Counted from the first letter of the stretch, positions 44,473-54,138 are shown. The stretch is DNA of 64,000 nt from Desulfonema magnum (GCF_017377395.1 NZ_CP061800.1:806001-870000), one strand, 5' to 3'. Translations and numbers: made by a program. Notes: a model not told the origin generated them from the sequence alone.

Positions 44473-45606
44473 CTATTTTAATTCAACATAAACGCCGTTT
44501 TGGACCTGGTACATTGAAAAGCCCACACCGATTGCGTCCCCGCGTTCGTCAAAGCTGATTTTTCCAAGGGGGGTTTCAACATATTCGGTTTTCAGGGCTT
44601 TTGAGACTGCTTCGTAATCTGTGGAACCGGCCTTTTCTATGGCATTGAGCAGAGCCAGTGTGGCAGCGTAGGCATTAAGAAAGAAGGCCCCGGGATCTGA
44701 TCCATATGTTTTTTTATGGGCTTCTGTTGCAGCAATGGTGAGAGGGTTTTTTGATGTGTCTCTGGGGCCGGTTGCATATACGCCTTCGGCATATTTTCCG
44801 GCAGTCTTGATGAATGTGTCATCTTTAACGCCGTCATCGGAAATGAGGAGGGTCTTCATTTTCTTTTTGCGCATCTGCATGGCGATTTTAGCGGCTTCAG
44901 GATGGTAACCGCCAAATATCACGGCTTCGGCTTTGGATCGTTTTATTTTCTGAACAACAGCGGAATAATCAACCGCCCCCGGTGTGATGCCTTCGTACAA
45001 TACAAGTTCCGCGCCCTCGGCTTTTTCCAAAAAGGTCTTTGCAAATTCAGCCAGTCCTTTGCCATAATCCCCTTTGTCATGAAGCACGGCAATTTTTTTA
45101 AGCTTCAGAATATTCAGTGCAAAATCAACTTCAAGCCTTGCCTGGGCATCATCAGAAGCAATTGTCCGGTAAAAATTGGGATAATCACCGCTCTGGGTAA
45201 GCGGGGGATTGGTGGCTGAGGGAGATATGGCAATGATTCCCGCATCTTTATAAATACCAAGAGCGGCCTTTGTGGCACCGCTGCATATATGTCCCACAAC
45301 CACGGGAACTTTCAGGGATACCAGCTTGGTCGCGGTGTTGGTGGCAACTTCGGGCTTACATACATCGTCTTCGACAACAAGCTCAACTTGTTTGCCAAGA
45401 ACGCCGCCTTTTGCATTGATGTCCCTGACAACAAGTTCAGCGGCCTTTACGGTGGGAAGTCCGTAAGAAGCAAGGTCCCCGCTGTGGGCTCCGGCCACGC
45501 CGACCTTGATTGTTTCCTCTGCCAGACCGGTTCCGCAGATGGTGAACGTCATAAACAGTCCGATGATTACTGAGACAAACAGATTTTTAAAACGATTTTT
45601 TGCCAT
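44473..45606 (-). CDS. livK: LivK/LivJ-type branched-chain amino acid binding protein
   Basis: The 377-residue protein has a signal peptide (cleavage near GLAEE) and a type I periplasmic-binding fold (Peripla_BP_6): VGVAGAHSGDLASYGLPTVKAAELVVRDINAKGGVLGK, then VVVGHICSGATKAAL and AVLHDKGDYGKGLAEFAKTF. It delivers branched-chain amino acids or a related ligand to LivHMGF, encoded just downstream. A 480-base repeat-filled gap separates it from livH, so the binding protein could be expressed at a higher level than the permease. Confidence 0.93.
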   Translation of the reverse strand: MAKNRFKNLFVSVIIGLFMTFTICGTGLAEETIKVGVAGAHSGDLASYGLPTVKAAELVVRDINAKGGVLGKQVELVVEDDVCKPEVATNTATKLVSLKVPVVVGHICSGATKAALGIYKDAGIIAISPSATNPPLTQSGDYPNFYRTIASDDAQARLEVDFALNILKLKKIAVLHDKGDYGKGLAEFAKTFLEKAEGAELVLYEGITPGAVDYSAVVQKIKRSKAEAVIFGGYHPEAAKIAMQMRKKKMKTLLISDDGVKDDTFIKTAGKYAEGVYATGPRDTSKNPLTIAATEAHKKTYGSDPGAFFLNAYAATLALLNAIEKAGSTDYEAVSKALKTEYVETPLGKISFDERGDAIGVGFSMYQVQNGVYVELK

Positions 45607-45934
45607 TCTTACTCCTTTCTTTCATAAAAAAGTTTGGTGTAGCGATTCAGAAAGTTCCTCATGTCTGAGTCGTTAAAGTTTTACACAGGATAGGTGAGGT
45701 GCGGAATCACCTGGCCGGCGTCCTGGAAAATCTGAAACAAAATACTGTGAAAATGAGTTCAGATAAAGCTTATGTTCCCTTTATAACAATAAAAAGAAAG
45801 AGTCAAGCCTCAAAAGAAATTCATTGTATTCAAAAAATATCTTGCTGAACCTTTGTCATATTTGTATGTATGAATAATTGTGTGAAAAACTGACTGTAAA
45901 ACACAGAAACGGAAAGGGAGCAACTGTAACTGTT
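45607..45934. other. Divergent intergenic region livK / nadK
   Basis: This region must carry the promoters of the minus-strand liv operon and probably of nadK. No consensus -35/-10 pair stood out, and no gene or repeat was recognised. Confidence 0.4.
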
Positions 45935-46789
45935 TTGAAAAAGATAGGATTGGTCGTAAAAATAGATACTGAGGCAGGCCGGAAAGCTGATGAATTTGAA
46001 AACTGGCTTCGGTCAAGAGGGATTGATGTTGTAAGGAAAAAGAATCTGCCGTCAGGTCCCAGAATGTCAGGCAGCAAGATATCTTACGCACCTTCGGACC
46101 TGGATTGTGTTTTCGTGCTGGGGGGAGACGGGACATTTTTAAGCGCGGTTCGCTGGATAGGGGATCAGAATATACCGATTATCGGCATCAAGTTCGGTGA
46201 GGTCGGGTTTCTGGCCGAGATCACAGAAGACAGCTTGTTTTATGTTGCTGAAACCATACTCAGCAAAGAGTTTGTCACCACCTCCCGGATGCGTCTTCTG
46301 GTCACAGTCATCCGGGAAAAAGCGGAGATTGCCCGTGAAACCGTGTTAAACGATATTGTCATCAACAAGAGCGCGCTTGCCACACTTGCCAATATAAAAA
46401 CATATATAAATGACCATTACCTGACAACATATAAGGCTGACGGGCTTATCGTCTCAACCCCCACCGGTTCGACAGCGTATTCCCTTGCAGCGGGCGGTCC
46501 TGTTGTCCATCCCGCGGTTCCCGGCATAATTATGACACCGATTTGCCCTTTTACACTGACCAACCGACCCCTGATTGTTCCTGACTCGGTGTTTATAAAA
46601 TTCAAACTGGCCAAGGGAGCTTCGGACATCATGCTGACTTTTGACGGTCAGCTGGGCTTTGAAATAGATGACAGAGATACCATTATCGTTCAAAAGGGAC
46701 AGCATCCTGTCAACATGATCAACATGCCGGATCAGCATTATTTTGACGAGCTGAAAGCCAAATTAAGATGGAGCGGAGGGCGTGTGTAA
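45935..46789 (+). CDS. nadK: NAD kinase
   Basis: The enzyme phosphorylates NAD to NADP. It has the GGDGTFL motif (near residue 72), [22 protein letters not shown], and [19 protein letters not shown], all diagnostic of NadK. The start is uncertain: TTG 45935 gives 284 residues with the usual LKKIGLVVK beginning and has AAAGGGAG upstream; an in-frame TTG at 45878 would add 19 residues. Confidence 0.93.
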   Translation: MKKIGLVVKIDTEAGRKADEFENWLRSRGIDVVRKKNLPSGPRMSGSKISYAPSDLDCVFVLGGDGTFLSAVRWIGDQNIPIIGIKFGEVGFLAEITEDSLFYVAETILSKEFVTTSRMRLLVTVIREKAEIARETVLNDIVINKSALATLANIKTYINDHYLTTYKADGLIVSTPTGSTAYSLAAGGPVVHPAVPGIIMTPICPFTLTNRPLIVPDSVFIKFKLAKGASDIMLTFDGQLGFEIDDRDTIIVQKGQHPVNMINMPDQHYFDELKAKLRWSGGRV

Positions 46790-46855
46790 AAAAACATTGC
46801 GCCAGCATTACAGAATTAGCGGATGTTTTCAATTGTTACCATATCGTCATCTCTC

Positions 46856-46954
46856 CTAATAAAAAAATAAGCCATATGCATGAGCCATCCAAAGATAACC
46901 GGCAAATAAACCGGCAATAAACCAAAGAAGTCGGGATGATATTTGTTCAAACAT
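46856..46954 (-). CDS. Possible 32-residue single-span membrane peptide
   Basis: The ATG at 46954 has an excellent ribosome-binding site (AAAGGAG, 7-base spacing). The 32-codon frame encodes MFEQISSRLLWFIAGLFAGY followed by LWMAHAYGLFFY and TAG. The sequence is one hydrophobic helix with a short polar N-terminus and no Lys. A second AGGAGAG overlaps the stop and precedes an 8-codon frame, MVTIENIR. I do not recognise either. Their codon pattern and strong initiation signals suggest real expression, but only comparison with relatives can show that. Confidence 0.45.
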   Translation of the reverse strand: MFEQISSRLLWFIAGLFAGYLWMAHAYGLFFY

Positions 46955-47003
46955 CTTACTGCTCCTTTCTTCTGTTTTATAGATTTAAAACAAATGTCTG
47001 TCA

Positions 47004-47092
47004 TTCCGGAGTGCCAAACTTGCAGTTTGGCGATATCTCTGATGCCCGGAAACCGGACACTTTTGCCAAACTGCAAGTTTGGCACTCCGGAT
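47004..47092. repeat. CCGGAGTGCCAAACTTGCAG palindrome, copy 1
   Basis: CCGGAGTGCCAAACTTGCAG and CTGCAAGTTTGGCACTCCGG are inverted around about 45 bases. A near-identical copy separates the CGGC-protein and MvhD genes at 54180-54268. Confidence 0.9.
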
Positions 47093-47284
47093 AATCTTTT
47101 TCTGAAAGCCTATAGTCACTTAATAACGATCATCATCTGTCTCCATCAGAGAATGACTGTTATCATTAACATACACAGAACAGATGAAAACCTTTCGTTT
47201 GTGTGGCTTCTTTCATTTTCACATTCTTATGTGAAGTATGGGAGCTGTCTGGTGCTGGAAAAGGCGCTGCCCATCTTTGTTATA

Positions 47285-47433
47285 ACTCAATGTTCAAGTT
47301 TTTTGACCCGGTTCGACTAAAAACCCTGTCATTCCTGCGAAAGCAGGAATCCATTTTGGGCAGAGGCCGCGCTTCCGGAAGCAGTGGATTCCTGCTTTCG
47401 CAGGAATGACAGAGAAAAACTTGAACATCGAGT
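47285..47433. repeat. CTTGAACATCGAGT-armed palindrome, copy 3
   Basis: ACTCAATGTTCAAGTTTTTT and AAAACTTGAACATCGAGT enclose two ATTCCTGC hairpins in opposite orientation. Confidence 0.8.
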
Positions 47434-47524
47434 ATAAGCAAAGGGCTGAAAATTTATGGCCAGATGTCTAACAGAAAACATGCAAAAACTTTTGTCCGAG
47501 TACTTATGTCTCTTTTAACATTCT

Positions 47525-47678
47525 CAGTAGATCGAAAAGTTTTCGGGCTGTCGCGGGACAGACACGGCGAGCGGGGGAGAAACCCGGCTTTTTCCGGCGG
47601 GGGAGTCTTCTGTCCGGGGAAAAAAACCCGGGTTTCTTTGCCATGCCGCACACAGTCCGGAAACTTTTTGATCTACTG
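47525..47678. repeat. Long palindrome with AAACCCGG core, type B, copy 2
   Basis: CAGTAGATCGAAAAGTTTTC and GAAACTTTTTGATCTACTG form the outer arms; AGAAACCCGGCTTTTTCC and AAAAACCCGGGTTTCTT form the core. It closely matches 12901-13052, including GACACGGCG(A/G)(A/G)CGGGGGAG. Confidence 0.88.
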
Positions 47679-47797
47679 ATTCTGAGAAAAAATAAATTGC
47701 CGGCAGATCGGGAATTCCTGACTCATCCGAAAAAAGTTCAGTCTGATGACTGTTCTGAAAATCTGCAAAAGCGACACCCGATATTCAAGTTTTTTTG

Positions 47798-47827
47798 TTG
47801 ACTGAATTTATTGATAGTTTTTAAACT
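47798..47827 (+). promoter_or_regulatory. Candidate promoter upstream of the CoA-disulfide reductase gene
   Basis: TTGACT (47798-47803) and TAAACT (47822-47827) with an 18-base spacer lie in an AT-rich region. They are about 175 bases before the start codon, so a long leader would be implied. Confidence 0.3.
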
Positions 47828-48001
47828 GGGATTTTATGTTGCATAACGTAAATTCAATAGATTATATTTTCAAACTGTTAAAACAGAATATTTGCATCAG
47901 GTTTTTAACTATTTGAAAATACTATTTTTATGTGGTTATATATAAATGGCTTGGGCATCGGGTGATATTTGAGAATTAATTTTAAAAAGGAGAAAAACAT
48001 T

Positions 48002-49699
48002 ATGCCGATAAAACTGCTAATTATCGGAGGCGTTGCCGGCGGTGCGACTGCGGCTGCCCGGGCGCGGAGATTAGATGAGCACGCGGAGATCATTATTTTT
48101 GAAAGAGGAGAGCATATTTCTTTTGCGAATTGCGGCCTTCCGTATTACATCGGAGGGGTTATTGAAAATCGGGATGATCTTTTGGTGACCACCCTTGAAG
48201 CGTTCCGGGAGAGATATCATATTGATATAAGAATTTTCTCCGAAGTTACTGCCATTGACGCGAAAAACAAGCAGGTCGAGGTAAAAAAACTTACCACAGG
48301 AGAGACTTACAAAGAAAGCTACGACAAGATCATTCTTTCCCCGGGTGCGGAACCTCTCAAACCGCCCCTTGAAGGCATAGAACTCAGGAATATTTTTAAC
48401 TTGCGGAATATTCCTGATTCAGATCAGATCAAGGCATATGTTGACACCCGGAAACCTGAATCCGCAGTGGTTGTGGGCGGCGGTTTCATCGGCCTTGAAA
48501 TGGCAGAAAATCTTGTACACCGAGGCGTCAGCACGACCATTGTTGAAATGCTTGATCAGGTGATGCCGCCCCTTGATCATGAAATGGCCGCCATTGTTCA
48601 GGCTCATTTGAAGGAAAAAGGCGTGACATGCGACCTGGGTAACAGCGTTGAATCCTTTTCCGAAAAAGGGGAGCGTATCATTGTTTCCACGAAAAAAGGG
48701 AATGATATTGAATGCGACATGGTCATATTATCCGTGGGCGTCAGGCCTGAGAACAAGCTTGCCAAGGAACTCGGACTTGAAATCGGTACCCGCGGGGGGA
48801 TAAAAGTTGACGCAACCATGAGGACGTCAGATCCGAATATTTATGCGGTCGGGGACGCTGTTGAAGTGAAAGATTTTGTCACGGGCCTGCCCACGATGAC
48901 CGCACTTGCCGGCCCCGCGAACAAACAGGGCAGAATTGCCGCGGACAATGTGCTGGGGAGAAAATCCGTTTTCAGAGGCACGTTGGGAACGGCTGTGGTA
49001 AAAGTATTTGATATGACAGTTGCCTCAACCGGTGCCAGTGAAAAACTGCTGAAGAACAATAATATCCCTTATCTGCTCAGTTACACGCATTCCGGGTCTC
49101 ATGCGTCTTATTATCCCGGGGCAGAAATGATGGCAATCAAGCTGATTTTCTCGCCAGGAAGCGGTGAAATTCTCGGTGCGCAGATTGTCGGCATGGAAGG
49201 CGTGGACAAACGGATTGATATTCTCGCCACTGCCATCCGGGGAACAATGACGGTCTATGACCTTGAAGAACTTGAACTGGCTTATGCACCGCCTTATGGT
49301 TCTGCCAAAGACCCGGTGAATATCGCTGGATTTGTCGCCTCAAATATGTTAAAGGGCGATGTTGAAAATATGAACTGGGATGAAGTCAGCGACCTTGAAC
49401 AAACCGGATATGTTCTGATAGACCTGCGAAACAAGGACGAGCTTGATGAATCCGGAAGTATCAGCACAGCGTTGCATATCCCGTTGCACGAATTACGCAA
49501 AAAATTGCCTGAACTGGAGAAGGATAAAAATTATATTGCTTTCTGTGCTATCGGTCTCAGGGGTTACGTTGCTTATCGCATTCTGACTCAGAACGGATTC
49601 AAATCCAAAAACCTGAGCGGAGGGTATAAAACCTATCTGGGTGCAAGGGAGAAGATAATGAAGGAATCCTCCCAGACGCCTCTCTGGCTTGGGGAATAG
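48002..49699 (+). CDS. CoA-disulfide reductase / NADH oxidase fused to rhodanese
   Basis: The 565-residue flavoprotein reduces CoA disulfide or persulfide, or polysulfide, with NAD(P)H. The FAD site is LIIGGVAGGATAAARARR, the single redox cysteine is Cys44 in FANCGLPYYIGG, the NAD site is VVVGGGFIGLEMAENL, and the second FAD site is NIYAVGDAVEV. Residues about 465-560 form a rhodanese domain with FCAIGLRGYVAYRIL as its active-site loop. Fusions of this type act in sulfur and persulfide metabolism in anaerobes. ATG 48002 follows AAAGGAG. No clear operon partner is adjacent. Confidence 0.9.
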   Translation: MPIKLLIIGGVAGGATAAARARRLDEHAEIIIFERGEHISFANCGLPYYIGGVIENRDDLLVTTLEAFRERYHIDIRIFSEVTAIDAKNKQVEVKKLTTGETYKESYDKIILSPGAEPLKPPLEGIELRNIFNLRNIPDSDQIKAYVDTRKPESAVVVGGGFIGLEMAENLVHRGVSTTIVEMLDQVMPPLDHEMAAIVQAHLKEKGVTCDLGNSVESFSEKGERIIVSTKKGNDIECDMVILSVGVRPENKLAKELGLEIGTRGGIKVDATMRTSDPNIYAVGDAVEVKDFVTGLPTMTALAGPANKQGRIAADNVLGRKSVFRGTLGTAVVKVFDMTVASTGASEKLLKNNNIPYLLSYTHSGSHASYYPGAEMMAIKLIFSPGSGEILGAQIVGMEGVDKRIDILATAIRGTMTVYDLEELELAYAPPYGSAKDPVNIAGFVASNMLKGDVENMNWDEVSDLEQTGYVLIDLRNKDELDESGSISTALHIPLHELRKKLPELEKDKNYIAFCAIGLRGYVAYRILTQNGFKSKNLSGGYKTYLGAREKIMKESSQTPLWLGE

Positions 49700-49720
49700 A
49701 TATGACGCGGGGTGGGTTAC

Positions 49721-49880
49721 CATATGCATCAGGCTAAGATCGTAACTCATTGTTTTTATTAACCCGTGATCTGCCGGACGGGGTTTGCAACCCCGTCCGA
49801 AATATTTTCCGACCCCCGAAAACAAACGTTTCGGACGGGGTTGCAAACCCCGTCCGGCAGTCTTAGCCTGATGCATATGG
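49721..49880. repeat. CATATGCATCAGGCTAAGA palindromic element, copy 2
   Basis: CATATGCATCAGGCTAAGAT and TCTTAGCCTGATGCATATG bound 160 bp with the same GGACGGGGTTTGCAACCCC inner blocks as copy 1 (11373-11542). A GGGTGGGTTAC motif flanks both ends (about 49711 and 49881), which may be a duplicated target. Confidence 0.85.
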
Positions 49881-50238
49881 GGTGGGTTACTGCTACACTG
49901 GGGTGATGAAAATGTCACAAACCGGGCTGACAATTGCGATCCCATTTTTATTCCGTAAATTTTTTATGACTTAAAAATCAGGCAGTTAAAAAATGAGGGG
50001 AACAAAAACGGGATCAGCTTTTTCAGAGCCTTGGAAACATTTTCATCACCCCACTGCTACACGATGCCCACCCTCCGCGTAATGCCTACCTGCTCAGGAT
50101 GCAGCCATAATCACACTGCCCGACTTTAGCTGGTGTGCGCTTCCGGCTCCGGAGATTCCGGCAATTGTCCGCACAATGACACGGCAGCCTCAGATCCTCG
50201 CATATATTTCGGAATTATCAGTTATATATTTTGGGTAG
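49881..50238. other. Gene-free stretch
   Basis: No supported gene. A minus-strand segment near 50100-50190 reads TIAGISGAGSAHQLKSGS and ends VIMAAS-stop, which looks protein-like but is only about 30 codons long and unrecognised; it may be a decayed gene end. Confidence 0.4.
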
Positions 50239-50316
50239 TGTTCTGAAACCGGACTTAAGCTTTTTAATCTATTGAATCAATTTGGCAAATATCGGAGCTA
50301 GCCCAGTTTTAGAACA
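50239..50316. repeat. Imperfect palindrome GTTCTAAAACTGG, copy 2
   Basis: This is the reverse-oriented counterpart of 22282-22361, with about 80% identity by eye over 78 bp. Confidence 0.8.
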
Positions 50317-50334
50317 GCGCCGGATTTCTTAGGG

Positions 50335-50410
50335 AACTCGAAATAAATAATATACCCGGTTCGGGAAAATGTAGGGTGGGTGCAGCGAAGCGGAACCCAC
50401 CCTACATTTC
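50335..50410. repeat. Left flanking repeat of the MBL gene
   Basis: AAATAAATAATATACCCGGT followed by a short GTAGGGTGGG...CCCACCCTAC hairpin. The complement of the outer part occurs at 51609-51666 on the other side of the gene. Confidence 0.8.
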
Positions 50411-50446
50411 GGGTAGATTATTTTTTGGAAAATTCCTTACTTGTCA

Positions 50447-51490
50447 TTATCCAAAACTAACTTCATCTCCGTTCCCCACATAAAGATCGCTTGCAGAGCC
50501 ATTTCTGCCCGTGCCTCTGACAACAGGATAGCCCAGTTCGATCATTCTCTGAACAGCCGCAAGGCCGGTGCAGTGATTGCAGGCAATCTTTTTGAAACCG
50601 TATTTTCCCATGCCTTTGACAAGGTGTTCACGTTCCGGATTCATTGGCCCGAACGGTGCGATATGGAGTCCTCCGTAAACACCGTACAGATTTTCGCCTC
50701 CCACGATATTTTCCCGGGCAAAGTCAGCAAAGGTCAGAATAGTCTGATGGCAGCATCCGGTAACACAGACAATCCCCTTGTCTTTGACATTGAAGTAGAG
50801 AGATGCTTCACCGCGGACACGGATAAGAATTGGCAGATCAAAGGCCACGGCAGCACAGCCGTCATAGAGTTTGTTCACTTTTCCAGGCTCAAACCGGACA
50901 AGTTCACCCTGGTGAGGAATTCCGTTTCTTGTGCCGGCCGTGATAAATTCGGCCCCTTTCAGAAACTGCATTCCTTCGGGATAAAAGGTGTCGGGAATGA
51001 GGATTTTGATTTCCGGGTTGTATTTCAGTACGGATTCCAGCCCCCAGAAATGATCGAGATGCTCATGGCTGATCATCAGAAACTCAATTTCGCCATTTTT
51101 CAGCATCTTGTCAATACCTTCCCGTTTGAAACAGTTGTCCATGTACGCGGTGTTCCATCCGGTATCCAGAAGAAATTTGTGATGAGTGCCGTCCAGGCTT
51201 TCCATGTCAATCAGCGTACTGCTTCCGGCTGCGTTTTCAGGATCCCACGGAATAATCCATTGGTTGGTTTCTAAGCCACCGGCAGCGTTCATCTGACCGA
51301 CAAGTTTCTCCTCGTCAAACCAGCCGACTTCGGAAATGCATTTTATCTTTACGCTTTTGCACTGACCAATATCATACTTGCTCTCCGCAAGAGTCTCCGA
51401 GGCTTTGTGAACGACGCTTCCCCCGCCACTCGGAACAGCGTCTCCGGCAACCATGGTTCTGACAAAATGCCTTCTGTCTGTCTCTTTCAT
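50447..51490 (-). CDS. Metallo-beta-lactamase-fold hydrolase
   Basis: The 347-residue protein has the MBL zinc motif SHEHLDHFWG (about residues 140-149), a second-shell GCCHQT near 245 and a late ACNHCTG near 300. The pattern resembles the dihydropterin-ribofuranosyl-aminobenzene phosphate synthase-like branch of the superfamily. The N-terminus has a twin-arginine-like RRHFVRT but no convincing hydrophobic stretch, so export is doubtful. The gene stands alone between inverted repeats (50335-50410 and 51568-51666), which could have mobilised it. The substrate is unknown. Confidence 0.8.
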   Translation of the reverse strand: MKETDRRHFVRTMVAGDAVPSGGGSVVHKASETLAESKYDIGQCKSVKIKCISEVGWFDEEKLVGQMNAAGGLETNQWIIPWDPENAAGSSTLIDMESLDGTHHKFLLDTGWNTAYMDNCFKREGIDKMLKNGEIEFLMISHEHLDHFWGLESVLKYNPEIKILIPDTFYPEGMQFLKGAEFITAGTRNGIPHQGELVRFEPGKVNKLYDGCAAVAFDLPILIRVRGEASLYFNVKDKGIVCVTGCCHQTILTFADFARENIVGGENLYGVYGGLHIAPFGPMNPEREHLVKGMGKYGFKKIACNHCTGLAAVQRMIELGYPVVRGTGRNGSASDLYVGNGDEVSFG

Positions 51491-51502
51491 AAATTCATCT
51501 CC

Positions 51503-51538
51503 TTTAAGCGTGTTAGGTGTTAGGTGTTAAGTGTTAAG
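51503..51538. repeat. Heptanucleotide repeat GTGTTAG
   Basis: About four copies of GTGTTAG/GTGTTAA lie just upstream of the MBL gene; a similar tract is at 1267-1293. Confidence 0.75.
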
Positions 51539-51567
51539 GGATTTCCTAAAAAACAAAATACCCGGAT

Positions 51568-51666
51568 GTAGGGTGGGTGAAGCACAGCGGAACCCACCGT
51601 TCACAACTTCACCCACCCTGTATTTTTCATATTTTCCTGAATCGGGTATATTATTTATTTTGAGTT
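51568..51666. repeat. Right flanking repeat of the MBL gene
   Basis: GTAGGGTGGGTGAAGCACAG, its inverted end CTTCACCCACCCTG, then CGGGTATATTATTTATTT, the complement of the outer part of the left flank. Confidence 0.8.
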
Positions 51667-51720
51667 TTCTAAGTTTTAGATGTCAGCTAGGAAGGAAGCG
51701 CGTTCCCAAACCAAAATTCG

Positions 51721-52068
51721 GAGGCGTGTTTGCGGGTTCTATCCGGAGTGCTGAAATGAAATTTTAGCGCATTTTTCGGAAGCGTGTTTGCGGATTCTAT
51801 CCGGAGTGCTGAAATGAAATTTTAGCGCATTTTTCGGAAGCGTGTTTGCGGATTCTATCCGGAGTGCTGAAATGAAATTTTAGCGCATTTTTCAGAGGCG
51901 TGTTTGCGGATTCTATCCGGAGTGCTGAAATGAAATTTTAGCGCATTTTTCAGAGGCGTGTTTGCGGGTTATATCCGGAGTGCTGAAATGAAATTTTAGC
52001 GCATTTTTCAGAGGCGTGTTTGCGGATTATATCCGGAGTGCTGAAATGAAATTTTAGCGCATTTTTTC
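51721..52068. repeat. Tandem 58-bp repeat, six copies (CCGGAGTGC family)
   Basis: Units start at 51721, 51779, 51837, 51895, 51953 and 52011. Each contains ATCCGGAGTGCTGAAATGAA followed by ATTTTAGCGC and GCGTGTTTGCGG. An inverted end, GCTAAAATTTCATTTCAGCA, closes the array at 52093-52112. Confidence 0.92.
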
Positions 52069-52262
52069 AGAGGGCCTCGGGCGTGAGCTTGTGCTAAAAT
52101 TTCATTTCAGCATTCCTCGGCCGATCACTCCTCCAAATCATAAACGGCCCAATGTTTGGGAACGAGAACAATGGAAAATCAATTGCTTCTGTCCTGATGA
52201 TTTTCTGATGCGTGTTCACCGGAAATTATATTTCGCTATGTGTCAGCGGAGTAGCTTTCGGG

Positions 52263-53405
52263 CTAGTTTATCCCCACAACCTCCTCGAATTCAGCCTCAC
52301 GGAACACGGACAGGGGCGCTTCCTCGTCAAGACTTCTTCCGGGTTCGTAATTAAAGGCTTTCTGGGTCTGATGAGACACGGTGCGGAACAGTTCCATCAC
52401 CGGAATATCATTGGGACACGCGTTGGAACACTGACCGCATCCCACACACGCTGTACTCATATGTGCCAGACGGGTGATATGATAAAACACGGTGTCTGTC
52501 GGCATCTTAATGGCCCCTTTTCTGGCCGCCCATTTCAGATATTGCGACGGCTCATGATTAAACACATCCGTCACAAAGACACATTCCTTACAGTAACAGA
52601 CCGGACAGGCCACTCTGCAATTGTAGCAGTTGACACAATTGGCAAGATAGGTGGTCAGCTTTTCCACACTGTTCGTGGCTTCCGCAGTTTCTGCGAACAT
52701 TTTGTCACGATACGCCACTCGCTCCGCAATCAGAGACTGAACTGCCGCTTTACGCGCCGAGGGTTCCTCTGCTTCGGAAAGATTAAGATTGTTGAAAAGT
52801 GCCTCCCCTCTCGGGGTCAGAGATTGGACCATGAAGTGCTTTTCCGTGTCAACGCCGACAAGTCCGATAAGCATGTCCGCTGCCACAGGAATCGGAAACT
52901 CACACGATTTGCAGGCCGGAGACAGGTCAATATCCTCCATGGCAGCCCCCTTGCCTGAAAGAACATTCCGATAAAACAATGCTGTGGATTCTGTCCCTTT
53001 TTTTTCAAGGAACCGAAAATAATCTTTATTATTATATGTTCCCAGACAATCCGTTCCAATAATTATGAGTTCCTCAGTTCTCGCCTGTCTGAGTTTCACC
53101 AACTCAACAAAAGCCCGAATCTCACAGGGACGAAGAACTGCCACCACTTTTCCGCCCATAGGTTTTCGCGTCAATCTGGATACAATTTTCGCAGCATTCA
53201 TGGGAAAAGCCGGTGCCAGGGGGTCTGCGTCATCCAGATACTCAGGATCATTTACCAGCACAGGCATCACAACATTTTTCATGGGAAGGTGCTGCGGAAT
53301 CAGCATGGCGCTCACATCTTCCATTTCAAGCACGGATTTGAGAAGGCTCCGAAGGGATGCTAAAAGGTCTTGATTTTTTACCTCAATTTTTGCCGTTTTC
53401 GCCAT
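52263..53405 (-). CDS. FrhB/FdhB-like ferredoxin-containing oxidoreductase subunit
   Basis: The 380-residue protein belongs to the coenzyme F420 hydrogenase/dehydrogenase beta-subunit group: VVAVLRPCEIRAFVELVKLRQ and IIIGTDCLGTY mark the flavin/cluster domain. The C-terminal third has two ferredoxin clusters, CVNCYNCRVACPVCYCKEC (about 248-266) and CVGCGQCSNACPNDIPVMEL (about 310-329). In Desulfobacterales such subunits accompany HdrA and MvhD. The gene is the last of the HdrA operon, separated from mvhD by heptamer arrays. It probably passes electrons between the HdrA complex and a pyridine-nucleotide, formate or ferredoxin pool. Confidence 0.82.
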   Translation of the reverse strand: MAKTAKIEVKNQDLLASLRSLLKSVLEMEDVSAMLIPQHLPMKNVVMPVLVNDPEYLDDADPLAPAFPMNAAKIVSRLTRKPMGGKVVAVLRPCEIRAFVELVKLRQARTEELIIIGTDCLGTYNNKDYFRFLEKKGTESTALFYRNVLSGKGAAMEDIDLSPACKSCEFPIPVAADMLIGLVGVDTEKHFMVQSLTPRGEALFNNLNLSEAEEPSARKAAVQSLIAERVAYRDKMFAETAEATNSVEKLTTYLANCVNCYNCRVACPVCYCKECVFVTDVFNHEPSQYLKWAARKGAIKMPTDTVFYHITRLAHMSTACVGCGQCSNACPNDIPVMELFRTVSHQTQKAFNYEPGRSLDEEAPLSVFREAEFEEVVGIN

Positions 53406-53428
53406 TAAATTCCTCCTGATTTTTTGAA

Positions 53429-53555
53429 ACTTGAAACTTGAAACTTGAAACTTGAAACTTGAAATTTGAAATTTGAAATTTGAAATTTGAAATTTGAAAT
53501 TTGAAATTTGAAATTTGAAATTTGAAATTTGAAATTTGAAATTTGAAATTAAAGC
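53429..53555. repeat. Heptanucleotide microsatellite TTGAAAC then TTGAAAT
   Basis: About 17 copies: first TTGAAAC, then a sharp switch to TTGAAAT. It lies directly upstream of the FrhB-like start. Confidence 0.95.
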
Positions 53556-53654
53556 TTCTGAGAAGCTACGTTCAGTTCCAAATTTTCAGCAAACAGAAAC
53601 TGACAACCAAAATTCAGTTCCCAAAAACCGGAATCCGGAATCCGGAATCCGAAA

Positions 53655-54138
<484 letters not shown>

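Noticed and set aside
50095..50215. Decayed gene end reading TIAGISGAGSAHQLKSGS on the minus strand
   Set aside because: It is only about 30 codons long, preceded by a stop, and I could not assign a family.
50441..51274. 277-codon plus-strand frame opposite the MBL-fold gene
   Set aside because: The minus-strand frame carries the zinc-binding HxHxDH motif; the plus frame has none.
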